NCBI RefSeq assembly: GCF_014646575.1
Contig: NZ_BMNN01000005.1
Location: forward strand, 62,001 to 126,000
DNA: 64,000 nucleotides
DNA from: Halopseudomonas pertucinogena
GTDB taxonomy: Bacteria; Pseudomonadota; Gammaproteobacteria; Pseudomonadales; Pseudomonadaceae
Direction of reading: 5' to 3'
This document shows, in pieces, positions 1 through 8,268 of the stretch; position 1 is the stretch's first letter, and every line of letters starts with the position of its first letter. Both the position numbers and the translations under genes were made by a program. The notes beneath the pieces were generated by a model. It made no database searches. It was not told the DNA's origin and saw only the letters and a program-made list of their open reading frames with translations.

Positions 1-589
1 ACTGCCGCTGTCCATCGGCGACGGCGAGCTGTGCTCTTCGGCTTTGACCACAGTGTCGGTTCCGGAAATGTTCCGCTACTGGCTGCAGGGCGGCCATATC
101 AGCGTCGGCTTCCTCGGCACCGCGCAGATTGACCGCTACGCCAACCTGAACACCACCCTCATCGGCGACTACCGCAATCCCAAGGTGCGTCTGCCGGGTG
201 GTGGCGGTGCGCCGGAGATCGCCACCAACGCCCGCGAAGTGTTCATCACCGTCAAGCACTCCAAGCGCACCTTCGTGAAGGACGTGGATTTCATCACCAC
301 CGTCGGCTTCGGTCGCGACGGCAAGGCACGGGACAATGTGCCCAACATCGGCCGTGGCCCGACTGTGGTCATTACCGACCTGTGCATCCTCAGACCGGAT
401 GAGCAGACCAAGGAGCTGGTAGTGACCTCCCTGCACCCCGGCGTCACCCGCGAGCAGGTGATCGAGGCGACTGGCTGGGAGATCCGCTTTGCCGACCAGC
501 TGGATACCACACCGGCGCCCACAGAACAGGAGCTGATGGTGCTGCGCGAACTCAAGGCTCGTACCGAAGCTCACCACGCCGGCAACTGA
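1..589 (+). CDS. pcaJ: 3-oxoadipate CoA-transferase subunit B, 5' end missing
   Basis: This transfers CoA from succinyl-CoA to 3-oxoadipate, the penultimate step of the beta-ketoadipate pathway, as one half of a heterodimer with subunit A (expected just left of the window). The frame is open from base 2, so the start lies outside and about 195 residues are visible. The stretches LPLSIGDGEL, FRYWLQGGHISVGFLG, GGGGAPEIA, GPTVVITDLCI and SLHPGVTREQV are typical of the GctB/CatJ-type beta subunit rather than the short ScoB type. It ends 9 bases before pcaF, so the two are probably co-transcribed. The symbol catJ is used for the same enzyme in some pseudomonads. Family assignment is secure; only the 5' end is missing. 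Confidence 0.9.
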   Translation, partial: LPLSIGDGELCSSALTTVSVPEMFRYWLQGGHISVGFLGTAQIDRYANLNTTLIGDYRNPKVRLPGGGGAPEIATNAREVFITVKHSKRTFVKDVDFITTVGFGRDGKARDNVPNIGRGPTVVITDLCILRPDEQTKELVVTSLHPGVTREQVIEATGWEIRFADQLDTTPAPTEQELMVLRELKARTEAHHAGN

Positions 590-598
590 GGAGTCGAC

Positions 599-1801
599 AT
601 GACTGACGTATTTATCTGTAACCCCAAGCGCTCGGCCATCGGCCGCTTTGGCGGCACCCTGTCCAGCGTGCGACCGGACGACCTGGCCGCCCGCGTGTTC
701 GAGGCCGTACTGGCTCAGGCTCCCGAGCTGAACCCGGAAGCCATCGAAGAAGTCATCATGGGCTGTGCCAACCAGGCCGGGGAGGACAACCGCAACGTTG
801 CCCGCATGTCCGCGCTGCTCGCCGGTCTGCCGACCAGCGTGCCCGGCACCACCATCAACCGCCTGTGCGGCTCCGGCATGGACGCAGTCGGCACCGCCTT
901 CCGTGCCATCAAGGCCGGCGAGATGGACCTGGTACTGGCCGGTGGCGTCGAGTCCATGTCCCGCGCGCCTTATGTCATGGGCAAGGCCGACAGCGCCTTC
1001 GCCCGTGGTCAGAAAATCGAAGACACCACCATCGGCTGGCGCTTCGTCAACCCGTTGATGAAGAAGCAGTACGGCATCGACTCCATGCCCGAGACCGCCG
1101 AGAACGTGGCGGAGCAGTTCAACATCTCCCGGGAAGACCAGGACCTGTTCGCCCTGCGTTCCCAGGAAAAGACCGCCAAGGCCCAGGCAGAGGGTATCTT
1201 CGATGAAGAGATCGTCGCCATCGAGATTCCCCGGCGCAAGCAGGAGCCGTTGATCTTCGACAAGGACGAACACCCCCGTGCCTCCACCATCGAAAAGCTC
1301 AACGCATTGCCTGCTCCCTTCCGCGAGAACGGCAGCATCACCGCGGGTAATGCCTCCGGCGTCAATGACGGTGCCGCCGCCATGCTGGTCGCCAGTGCCG
1401 CCGCGGTACAGAAGCACGGCCTCAAGCCGGTTGCCAGGGTGCTCGGCATGGCCACCGCCGGCATCGAGCCGCGGATCATGGGCATCGGCCCGGTCCCGGC
1501 GGTACGCAAACTGCTGGACAAGCAGGGCCTGACCATCGACCAGATCGACGTTATCGAACTCAACGAAGCTTTCGCTGCCCAGGGCCTGGCCGTCATGCGC
1601 GAGCTCGGCATCAAGGACGACGACGCGCGGGTCAACCCCAACGGCGGCGCCATCGCCCTGGGCCACCCGCTGGGCATGTCCGGCGCGCGCCTGCTGATGA
1701 CTGCTGCCCTGCAACTGCAGCGCAGCGGCGGCCGCTACGCGCTCTGCACCATGTGTGTGGGTGTGGGGCAGGGGATTGCCATGCTGATCGAGCGAGTATA
1801 A
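599..1801 (+). CDS. pcaF: 3-oxoadipyl-CoA thiolase (beta-ketoadipyl-CoA thiolase)
   Basis: Cytosolic thiolase that cleaves 3-oxoadipyl-CoA with CoA into succinyl-CoA and acetyl-CoA, the last step of benzoate catabolism. The protein is 400 residues, the usual thiolase length. The nucleophile is Cys90 in NRLCGSGMDAV, with His356 in GGAIALGHPLG and the acid/base Cys386 in CTMCVGVGQG. A GAGGAG ribosome binding site precedes the ATG. The gene follows pcaJ by 9 bases and so closes a pcaIJF unit. Thiolase identity is certain; the 3-oxoadipyl specificity is inferred from its neighbours and the REDQD/PLMKKQYG-type loop seen in PcaF proteins. Confidence 0.95.
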   Translation: MTDVFICNPKRSAIGRFGGTLSSVRPDDLAARVFEAVLAQAPELNPEAIEEVIMGCANQAGEDNRNVARMSALLAGLPTSVPGTTINRLCGSGMDAVGTAFRAIKAGEMDLVLAGGVESMSRAPYVMGKADSAFARGQKIEDTTIGWRFVNPLMKKQYGIDSMPETAENVAEQFNISREDQDLFALRSQEKTAKAQAEGIFDEEIVAIEIPRRKQEPLIFDKDEHPRASTIEKLNALPAPFRENGSITAGNASGVNDGAAAMLVASAAAVQKHGLKPVARVLGMATAGIEPRIMGIGPVPAVRKLLDKQGLTIDQIDVIELNEAFAAQGLAVMRELGIKDDDARVNPNGGAIALGHPLGMSGARLLMTAALQLQRSGGRYALCTMCVGVGQGIAMLIERV

Positions 1802-1916
1802 ATCCCAGCCGGCAACAGGGCGTCCACCAGGCGCTCTGCTGTCGGCATTGCTCTTCATGAAAGACCGGCCGATAATCATGTGGTGTATTTAAAATCATAT
1901 TGTGAGGCTTCAAGCC

Positions 1917-2384
1917 ATGGCCCAACGCTACATACCCACGCCGCAGAATAGCGACCTCCAGCGCTCAGGCATCATGAGCACCGCGATTCTCACCGAGCTG
2001 GGGTTGGGCGCCAGCACCCAGGATCTGCACCAGGCGGTGGAACAGGGCCTGACCTGGGGCACCTTCCAGAAACTGATGAACGTCGTCAGCCACAACAAGA
2101 AACAGCTGTCAGCCATCCTGCGCATTCCTCCCGCCACATTGGACAGGCGGGCCAAGGGCGGCCGGTTCAGTGCCGAAGAAAGCGATCGGATAGTTCGCTA
2201 CGCGAAAATTCTGATGGCAGCTGAGTCATTATTCGAAGGTGACAGGGCCGCGGCAATTCGCTGGCTCGAAACGCCGGCCAAGGCGCTGGGAGGCAAACAG
2301 CCAAGCGAGCTGATATCGACCAGCGTGGGTACCAACGCAGTGCTGGATCTGATCGCGCGGATTGAGCACGGGATCATCACCTGA
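1917..2384 (+). CDS. Antitoxin of RES-Xre toxin-antitoxin module (DUF2384/MbcA-ParS family)
   Basis: About 155 residues. The N-terminal half carries an Xre-like helix-turn-helix (TWGTFQKLM through SAEESDRIVRYAKIL). The C-terminal half is the MbcA/ParS/Xre antitoxin C-terminal domain (AIRWLETPAKALGGKQPSELISTSVG). In characterised pairs this protein neutralises the RES toxin and represses its own promoter. ATG at 1917 is chosen because GAGG lies 9 bases upstream; ATG 1974 would remove the N-terminal extension. The stop codon overlaps the toxin ATG by one base (TGATG), the expected translational coupling. It sits between pcaF and pcaD, where catabolic genes would be expected, so it looks acquired. 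Confidence 0.88.
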   Translation: MAQRYIPTPQNSDLQRSGIMSTAILTELGLGASTQDLHQAVEQGLTWGTFQKLMNVVSHNKKQLSAILRIPPATLDRRAKGGRFSAEESDRIVRYAKILMAAESLFEGDRAAAIRWLETPAKALGGKQPSELISTSVGTNAVLDLIARIEHGIIT

Positions 2385-2857
2385 TGAGCCAGGTAGCCAC
2401 CTACTACCGCATCGTCAAACGCCAGTATGTTGATGAGGCTTTCTCGGGCGACGGCTCGATGAAGTTCGGTGGCCGCTGGAACCCCAAGGGCGTGCCCTGC
2501 GTATACGCTGCCGGCAGTGCATCACTTGCCACGCTGGAGACACTGGTGCACCTGCAATCGACCGGGCCGCTGCCGGCATTCGTGCTGCTCACCATCGAGG
2601 TGCCGATAGCCGAGATCCGTTATCTTGCCGACAAGGATCTACCCCGCGACTGGAGAAACGACCCGCCTCCGTTGAGCACAATGACAATGGGAAAAGGCTG
2701 GATAGATTCGGGTGACGGCGTTGCCCTCGTCATTCCCAGCACAGTCATCCCCATCGAGAGCAATGTGATCCTTAATGTGAATCATCCGACGTTCAAGAAT
2801 TGTCTGAGGACGGTGAAGCCAGTGGCGTTTGAGCTGGATCAGCGGCTGGTTAAATGA
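2384..2857 (+). CDS. RES-domain toxin (NAD+-degrading family)
   Basis: Protein of 157 residues made entirely of a RES domain. The residues for which the family is named are visible: Arg31 (FGGRWN), Tyr41 (CVYAA), Glu52 (LATLETLVHL) and Ser119 (VIPSTVIPIESNVILN). Characterised RES toxins (for example MbcT) consume NAD+ by phosphorolysis or hydrolysis and cause growth arrest unless bound by the Xre/MbcA antitoxin. The reading frame is complete and key residues are intact, so the toxin is probably functional. It is translationally coupled to the upstream antitoxin. The exact NAD+ chemistry cannot be read from sequence. Confidence 0.9.
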   Translation: MSQVATYYRIVKRQYVDEAFSGDGSMKFGGRWNPKGVPCVYAAGSASLATLETLVHLQSTGPLPAFVLLTIEVPIAEIRYLADKDLPRDWRNDPPPLSTMTMGKGWIDSGDGVALVIPSTVIPIESNVILNVNHPTFKNCLRTVKPVAFELDQRLVK

Positions 2858-2901
2858 TGGGTGCGTAATCATGATTGCAGAGAATACCAATGGAGCCCGC
2901 T

Positions 2902-3663
2902 ATGACAAGGAAAGCATGGACAGAAGAGCAGGTGAAACTGGCTTTTCACCTCTACTGCCAATTGCCCTTTGGCCGGTTGCATCATAGCAACCCAGAGGTT
3001 ATCGCCCTGGCCAACCTTATTGGCCGCACCCCTTCGGCCGTCGCGATGAAACTAGTCAACCTGGCGAGCTTGGATCCAGTTATCGTTGGTTCCGGCCGTA
3101 AGGGCCTGAGCGGAGCGTCAAAGCTCGACCAGGCGGTCTGGGATGAGTTCCATTCCAACTGGGAGGGGCTGGTCATGGAGGCTAATCGCATCCGAGAAGC
3201 CCTTGGCGATACGACTGCCTTCACTTCGCTCCATGTCGATGACCAACTGCCCGACTACACCGGCCAAACCCGAGCCCAAATTATTCAGCAACGCATAGGC
3301 CAAGCGTTCTTTCGCCGAACCGTGCTCTCCAGTTACCAAAGCCGTTGCTGCATAACCGGCCTAGCCGAGCCGCGCTTATTGCTGGCGAGCCATATCGTCC
3401 CCTGGCGCCAGGACAAAGCTAATCGCCTCAACCCTCACAATGGCCTTTGCCTGTCCGCGCTGTATGACCGTGCTTTTGATCAAGGATTGATCACATTAGA
3501 CGAAGATTGGCGGGTGGTGTTGTCCGTAGCGCTGAAAAGGCCCGAGCCACCGCTGCAGACACACTTCCAGTCTGTTGAGGGCCAGAAGATTGAACTGCCG
3601 GAGCGGTTCAGTCCAGATCCGCAACTCGTGCAGCAGCACAGGGAGCAGGTGTTTCTCGGCTAA
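2902..3663 (+). CDS. HNH endonuclease domain protein
   Basis: Protein of 253 residues with a C-terminal HNH nuclease domain of the HNH_2 type: the Cys149-Cys150 pair (SRCCITG), His164 (ASHIVPW), Asn180 (LNPHNGLCL) and YDRAFDQGLI. The N-terminal ~110 residues (TEEQVKLAFHLYCQLPFGRLHHSNPEVI, then IGRTPSAVAMKL) form a separate, probably helical, region of the kind seen in standalone HNH proteins. ATG 2902 is chosen because GGAG lies 6 bases upstream; a TTG at 2875 is also in frame. No methyltransferase or homing-intron context is present. The role (restriction-like defence or other DNA cleavage) is unknown; it travels here with the RES-Xre pair. Confidence 0.82.
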   Translation: MTRKAWTEEQVKLAFHLYCQLPFGRLHHSNPEVIALANLIGRTPSAVAMKLVNLASLDPVIVGSGRKGLSGASKLDQAVWDEFHSNWEGLVMEANRIREALGDTTAFTSLHVDDQLPDYTGQTRAQIIQQRIGQAFFRRTVLSSYQSRCCITGLAEPRLLLASHIVPWRQDKANRLNPHNGLCLSALYDRAFDQGLITLDEDWRVVLSVALKRPEPPLQTHFQSVEGQKIELPERFSPDPQLVQQHREQVFLG

Positions 3664-3786
3664 GTTTTGGTAAGGGCCTCGATCGGCCGTTACTAAATTA
3701 GTAATCACATTTGCTAAAGCTAACTGAAGGCTCCGGGCTCGGTGCTCGGATGGGAGAGGAGTTGGGGTGTTGGTTACTATCGGCAC

Positions 3787-3815
3787 GGCGACGCAACCAG
3801 CCAGGTTGCGCCGCC
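3787..3815. terminator. Hairpin between HNH gene and pcaD, candidate bidirectional terminator
   Basis: Arms 3787-3798 and 3804-3815 pair over 12 positions with one mismatch (a G-T wobble when read on the minus strand), around a 5-base loop. On the plus strand it is followed by TTTCC, a weak T tract. It separates the convergent HNH gene and pcaD. Confidence 0.5.
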
Positions 3816-3822
3816 TTTCCAG

Positions 3823-4614
3823 TCAGGCGGTTTGCTTGACCAGCAGCTCCGCCATCTTCTCTGGGCACTCTACTGCCGGCACATGCCCGACATTTTCCCA
3901 TACCAGCGGCGCTGCTGCGCCCAGTGCGCTGGAGAGCGCTTCCAGCGAGCTCGGCGGCGTCGCGACGTCATCGGTACCGGCAATCACATTGACCTTGGGC
4001 AGTTGCTTGCCCTTGAAGGCTTCTGTGAAGTTGCACCTTCCGAGCATCTCACACAGCAGGGCATAGCTGCGCTTGTCGGTGCGGCCCAGCTGGACGCGCC
4101 AGCCGTCGATCAGAGCCGGCTGTTGTTCACAGGCGCGGGGGCCGAACCAGCGGGGGACGATGTCCTTGGCCATGGCTTCCAGGCCCTGTTCCATTACCGC
4201 GACGGAGCGCTGCAGCCAGCCGTCGGGGGTGCCGATGACCGGGCCGGTGTTGGTCAGGGTGGCGGACAGCAGCCTGTCGGGGTGCTGGCTCAGCAGTTGC
4301 TGGCCGATGACGCCGCCAATGGAGGTGCCGGCAAAATGGAAGGTCTGCGCGCCGGCAATTTCAGCGAGCGCCAGCGCTTCTTCTGCCAGGTCCTGCGCTT
4401 CGATGGCACCGGCTTCTTCAGGCCAGGCGCTGCTGGCGCCGTGGCCGGGCAGGTCCCAGGTGATGATCCGGAAGTTATCCAGCAGTGCTGGCAGCATGTC
4501 GTCCCAGATGCCCTGGGTCATGCCCAGCGGATGGGCAAGTACCAGCAGCGGCTTTGCGCTGTCGCCCAGCAGGCGATAGCTGATGGTGCGGCCCTTGTGC
4601 ATGCAAAACGTCAT
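3823..4614 (-). CDS. pcaD: 3-oxoadipate enol-lactonase
   Basis: Alpha/beta hydrolase of 263 residues that hydrolyses 3-oxoadipate enol-lactone to 3-oxoadipate, linking the catechol branch to PcaIJ/PcaF. The nucleophile elbow is GTSIGG (Ser98). The oxyanion region is HPLGMTQGIW, the acid lies in AGTDDVATP, and the catalytic histidine is in ENVGHVPAVE. The start at 4614 is supported by GGGAGA 6 bases upstream and matches the family length; the open frame extends further upstream but without homologous sequence. It lies downstream of catR on the same strand (151-base gap). catD is an alternative symbol. Confidence 0.93.
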   Translation of the reverse strand: MTFCMHKGRTISYRLLGDSAKPLLVLAHPLGMTQGIWDDMLPALLDNFRIITWDLPGHGASSAWPEEAGAIEAQDLAEEALALAEIAGAQTFHFAGTSIGGVIGQQLLSQHPDRLLSATLTNTGPVIGTPDGWLQRSVAVMEQGLEAMAKDIVPRWFGPRACEQQPALIDGWRVQLGRTDKRSYALLCEMLGRCNFTEAFKGKQLPKVNVIAGTDDVATPPSSLEALSSALGAAAPLVWENVGHVPAVECPEKMAELLVKQTA

Positions 4615-4765
4615 GGCGTTCTCCCGTTCGATGAATATTGGCAGAAGTTCGTTATGTGAACTGCTGTTTGATAGCCGAACATGTTGCGACCCGGCATCGT
4701 GGCCCGTCAAGGGGGCCGTGTGCATTTGCGATGAAAGTCGAACATGTGGCGCAGCATCGGTCCGG

Positions 4766-5668
4766 TCAGGGGTAGCGCCCGGTGAGGCGGTTTTCTACCA
4801 GCTCCGCAAGGATGGTGTTGGTCAGGCGCATGATGGCGTTGGGGTTTTCTCCGGCGCGCCGGGATGCCAGTACCGGTGCGGTGATGTGATCATCAGCCAG
4901 CGGCATGTATTCCACGCCTTCACGCTGGAGCCGCCTCACCTGTTCCGGTACCAGGGTGAAACCCATCTCCGAGGCGACCAGTGACAGTGCCGTCTGCAGG
5001 TCGTTGACCTGCTGGATGATGTTGACCTTCAGGCCGCGCCGGCGGAACAGGCCGAGTGTCAGGTCGGCGAAGTTGGGCCCGGCGGTGGCGGGGAAGGCGA
5101 TCATATTGACCTCTGCCAGCTCCTTCATGCTGGGAGGGCGAATGGTAAGCGGATGCCCCACGGGCAGGGCCGCGATGAGCGGCTCGTCGAACAGCTTTTC
5201 CTGTTCGACGTCCGGGTCCTCGATGCGGATGCGGCCAAAGCCGATATCGATCCTGCCGGCCTTGAGCGCCTCGACCTGTTCGCGGGTCTTCAGCTCGTGG
5301 AGGACGATCTCCAGGTTCTTGTTCTGCCGCAGGCGCCGCACCATGAGCGGCAGTTGCCCGTAGAAGACCGAAGGCACGAAGCCGATGGAAAAGATGGTCT
5401 TGCGGTTCAACGCGATGCGGCGGGTATCGGCGACCGTCGCCTCTACCTTGTCGAGTATCTGCTGGGCATGGACGAGGAAATAGCTGCCGCCAGAGGTCAG
5501 CTCCAGACCTCTGGCCTTGCGGATGAACAACTCCACGCCGATCTCTTCTTCCAGCTGTTTAATCGCCCTGGTCAGTGGTGGCTGGGCGATGAACAGCTTT
5601 TCTGCCGCTCGGGTGAAGTTGCGTTGTTCCGCGACTGCGACGAAGTAACGCAGGTGTCTGAGCTCCAT
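4766..5668 (-). CDS. catR: LysR-type regulator of catechol/benzoate genes
   Basis: LysR-family regulator of 300 residues: N-terminal winged HTH (residues 1-60, with MELRHLRYFVAVAEQRNFTRAAEKL and PPLTRAIKQLEEEIG), linker helix, then the periplasmic-binding-protein-like effector domain (from about residue 90, IGFVPSVFYGQLPLMVRRLR). The sequence closely follows the CatR/CatM/BenM group, which responds to cis,cis-muconate. It is divergent from catB, the normal arrangement for this regulator. A GGAGG ribosome binding site precedes the ATG and lies inside a predicted LysR operator, consistent with autorepression. Effector choice (muconate alone or with benzoate) cannot be read from sequence. Confidence 0.92.
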   Translation of the reverse strand: MELRHLRYFVAVAEQRNFTRAAEKLFIAQPPLTRAIKQLEEEIGVELFIRKARGLELTSGGSYFLVHAQQILDKVEATVADTRRIALNRKTIFSIGFVPSVFYGQLPLMVRRLRQNKNLEIVLHELKTREQVEALKAGRIDIGFGRIRIEDPDVEQEKLFDEPLIAALPVGHPLTIRPPSMKELAEVNMIAFPATAGPNFADLTLGLFRRRGLKVNIIQQVNDLQTALSLVASEMGFTLVPEQVRRLQREGVEYMPLADDHITAPVLASRRAGENPNAIMRLTNTILAELVENRLTGRYP

Positions 5669-5775
5669 CCATACCTCCAGGGTATTGCTGTCTACTTATT
5701 CAATATTGGTCGGCGTAATAAAAACTTCATATCGTCGGAATCACAGTTTCATTGTTACCGATTCCGGAGAGCCAA
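5669..5775. promoter_or_regulatory. catR-catB divergent control region with LysR operator
   Basis: A perfect ATAC-N7-GTAT dyad lies at 5671-5685, matching the consensus site for CatM/BenM-type LysR regulators. It begins 3 bases upstream of the catR start codon and covers the catR Shine-Dalgarno sequence. A weaker half-conserved copy, ATTC-N7-GTCG, lies at 5698-5712, where a second (activation) subsite would be expected. No strong sigma70 promoter is visible for catB, consistent with activator dependence. Confidence 0.72.
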
Positions 5776-6894
5776 ATGACCGCCACTATCCAGTCCATCG
5801 AAGCCGTCCTGGTGGATATACCGACCATCCGGCCGCACAAGCTTTCGATGGCTACCATGGGCGTACAGAGCATGGTCATCGTGCGCATCAGGGATTCTGA
5901 CGGTCTTGAAGGGCTTGGCGAGGCGACCACTATCGGCGGTCTGGCCTACGGCCCGGAGAGCCCCGAGAGCGTCAAACTTACCATCGACGCCTATCTCGCA
6001 CCACAGCTGATCGGCAAGCCGGCGACCAACATCAATACCCTGAGGGTAGACCTTGGTCGTAGTACCCGTGGCAACAATCTCGCCAAGTCCGCCATCGAAA
6101 CCGCGCTGCTGGATCTCATGGGCAAGCGCCTGAATCGCCCCCTGGCTGAGCTGCTTGGTGGCGCTGTGCGACAGCACCTGCCGGTGCTCTGGACCCTGGC
6201 CAGTGGTGATACCGACCGGGATATCGACGAGGCCAGGACGCTGATCGCGGCCCGTCGGCACTGCGACTTCAAGCTGAAGATCGGCTCGCGCCCATTGATG
6301 GAGGACGTACGTCACGTTGCCGCGATCAAGACGGCGGTGGGCGACGAGGCCAGCGTGCGGGTGGACGTCAACCAGGCCTGGGACGAGTCGACCGCCGCCC
6401 GCGGCATGGCCGAACTGCAGGCGGCTGGTATCGATCTGGTCGAGCAGCCCACGCCCATGAAGGACTTCGCCGCCCTGGCGCGCCTGTCCGCGAAATTCCA
6501 TATCCCGATCCTGGCCGACGAGGCCGTCGCCGATGCCACCGATATGTACAAGCTGGCCGCGGAAGGCTTCAGCGGTGCGGTGGCGATGAAGATCGCCAAG
6601 GCCGGCGGTCCGCTGCGTGCGCTGGAACAGGCGGCCGTGGCCCAGGCGGCGGGCATCGGCCTGTACGGCGGCACGCTGCTGGAGGGCACCATCGGTACCG
6701 CCGCGTCGCTGCATGCCTGGGCGACCCTGGATCACCTGCAGTGGGGCACCGAGATGTTCGGCCCGCTGCTGATGAAGGACGACATCGTGGTGCAACCGCT
6801 CAAATACCACGAAAACGGTGTTGATCTGCCGACCGGCCCGGGGCTGGGCGTCGAGATCGATGAAGACAAGCTGGCTGAATACCGCCGCAAGTAA
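5776..6894 (+). CDS. catB: Muconate cycloisomerase
   Basis: Converts cis,cis-muconate to muconolactone. The protein is 372 residues and belongs to the enolase superfamily (muconate lactonising subgroup). The catalytic lysine pair is KLK at Lys166/Lys168. Metal ligands appear in RVDVNQAWDE, EQPTP and LADEAVAD, and the late acidic motif is EGTIG. ATG 5776 is chosen because GGAGAG lies just upstream; an alternative codon at 5752 lacks a ribosome binding site. First gene of the catBCA-benABCD run and adjacent to the CatR operator, so probably muconate-induced. No chlorocatechol genes are nearby, supporting CatB rather than the chloromuconate enzyme. Confidence 0.95.
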   Translation: MTATIQSIEAVLVDIPTIRPHKLSMATMGVQSMVIVRIRDSDGLEGLGEATTIGGLAYGPESPESVKLTIDAYLAPQLIGKPATNINTLRVDLGRSTRGNNLAKSAIETALLDLMGKRLNRPLAELLGGAVRQHLPVLWTLASGDTDRDIDEARTLIAARRHCDFKLKIGSRPLMEDVRHVAAIKTAVGDEASVRVDVNQAWDESTAARGMAELQAAGIDLVEQPTPMKDFAALARLSAKFHIPILADEAVADATDMYKLAAEGFSGAVAMKIAKAGGPLRALEQAAVAQAAGIGLYGGTLLEGTIGTAASLHAWATLDHLQWGTEMFGPLLMKDDIVVQPLKYHENGVDLPTGPGLGVEIDEDKLAEYRRK

Positions 6895-6906
6895 GGAGAG
6901 ATACCC

Positions 6907-7197
6907 ATGCTGTTCAAGGTTGAGATGAAGGTGAACATCCCGCACGACATCGATGCGGACGTCATCAACGAGATCAAGGCGCGGGAGAAGGCCTATGCCC
7001 AGGACCTGCAGCGTCAGGGCAAGTGGCGTCACCTGTGGCGGGTGGCCGGCAGCTACGCCAACGTGAGCATTTTCGATGTGGCAGATAACGCAGAACTCCA
7101 GGAGCTGATCAGCAATCTGCCGCTGTTCCCCTACATGGACATCACGGTTGCGCCTCTGTGTCGCCACCCATCGTCCATCCACGAGGGCGACCGCTGA
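6907..7197 (+). CDS. catC: Muconolactone delta-isomerase
   Basis: Small cytosolic isomerase of 96 residues that turns muconolactone into 3-oxoadipate enol-lactone, the PcaD substrate. The start MLFKVEMKVNIPHDID, the KAREKAYAQDLQRQGKW segment and LPLFPYMDITVAPLCRHPS are hallmarks of CatC, which forms a decamer in characterised species. AAGGAGAG precedes the ATG. It lies 12 bases after catB, so the two are probably translationally linked. Confidence 0.96.
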   Translation: MLFKVEMKVNIPHDIDADVINEIKAREKAYAQDLQRQGKWRHLWRVAGSYANVSIFDVADNAELQELISNLPLFPYMDITVAPLCRHPSSIHEGDR

Positions 7198-7214
7198 GGC
7201 CAGGCGGAACCTCT

Positions 7215-7238
7215 GGTGCCAGCGGACAAGGTGGCACC
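7215..7238 (+). other. Hairpin in the catC-catA spacer
   Basis: GGTGCC (7215-7220) and GGCACC (7233-7238) form a 6-bp stem with a 12-base loop in the 107-base gap between catC and catA, the longest gap inside the catBCA-benABCD run. There is no T tract, so it could affect mRNA processing or stability rather than end transcription. Functional evidence is lacking. Confidence 0.3.
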
Positions 7239-7304
7239 GCCCCCTGATGAGATTGCGAGCTCGAGAGACGTGATCCAGACAAGAACAAGTACGAGGAAAG
7301 AACC

Positions 7305-8246
7305 ATGACTGTCAAGACTATGCACACCGAAGAAGTAAAAGAACTGCTGCACAAGGTTGCAGGCCTGCACACCGAAGGTGGCGATGCGCGCACCAAGAAG
7401 ATCGTTCACCGCTTCATGAGCAATATCTTCCAGCTGATCGAGGACTTTGACGTGACTCCGGAGGAGTTCTGGACCGCCGTCGACTATGTCAGCCAGCTGG
7501 GCAAGAACAATGAGGCGGCGCTGCTGGCGCCCGGTCTGGGCATGGACAAGTACCTGGACATCCGCATGGATGCCGAGGACGAGGCCGCCGGCCTGGCGGG
7601 CGGTACCCCGCGCACCATCGAGGGCCCGCTGTTCGTTGCCGGCGCGCCGCTGTGCGAAGGTTTTGCGCGTATGGATGACGGTACCGACACCACCTCGGAA
7701 ACCATGCTGATCAAGGGCCGGGTCACCGACACCGAGGGCAACCCGATTGCCAATGCCGTGGTGGACATCTGGCATGCCAATGCCCACGGCGGTTACTCCT
7801 ACTTCGACAAATCCCAGAGCGACTACAACCTGCGCCGTCGCATCAAGACCGATGCCGAAGGCCGCTACGTTGCCCAGTCGATCATTCCCGCCGGCTATGG
7901 CTGCCCGCCGGACGGTTCCACCCAGCGCCTGCTCGACCTGCTCGGCCGTCACGGCCGCCGTCCGGCGCACATCCACTACTTCGTGGAAGCGCCCGGTCAC
8001 AAGCACCTGACCACCCAGATCAACCTGGCCGGTGATGAGTACACCTACGACGATTTCGCCTTTGCCACTCGCGATGAGCTGGTGGTGGATGCGAACCGGG
8101 TGGAGCACTCCGCCGAAGGTGCGCGTTTCGGTGTGACCGGCCCGGTGACCGAGGTCGAGTTCAACATCGAGCTGGTACGCACCGACAAGGCCGACCTGCA
8201 GGATCGCCACGCCCGCCCGCGTGCCCTGGAAGAAGCCACCGCCTGA
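7305..8246 (+). CDS. catA: Catechol 1,2-dioxygenase
   Basis: Intradiol ring-cleaving dioxygenase of 313 residues that converts catechol and O2 to cis,cis-muconate. All four Fe(III) ligands are visible: Tyr164 (HGGYSYFD), Tyr198 (PAGYGCP), His222 and His224 (PAHIHYF). The helical N-terminal dimerisation region (about residues 1-100) is present. GAGGAAAG precedes the ATG. It lies between catC and benA in one direction. The absence of chlorocatechol companions supports ordinary catechol specificity. Confidence 0.96.
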   Translation: MTVKTMHTEEVKELLHKVAGLHTEGGDARTKKIVHRFMSNIFQLIEDFDVTPEEFWTAVDYVSQLGKNNEAALLAPGLGMDKYLDIRMDAEDEAAGLAGGTPRTIEGPLFVAGAPLCEGFARMDDGTDTTSETMLIKGRVTDTEGNPIANAVVDIWHANAHGGYSYFDKSQSDYNLRRRIKTDAEGRYVAQSIIPAGYGCPPDGSTQRLLDLLGRHGRRPAHIHYFVEAPGHKHLTTQINLAGDEYTYDDFAFATRDELVVDANRVEHSAEGARFGVTGPVTEVEFNIELVRTDKADLQDRHARPRALEEATA

Positions 8247-8268
8247 CAACAACAAGGGGAGTTACGTC

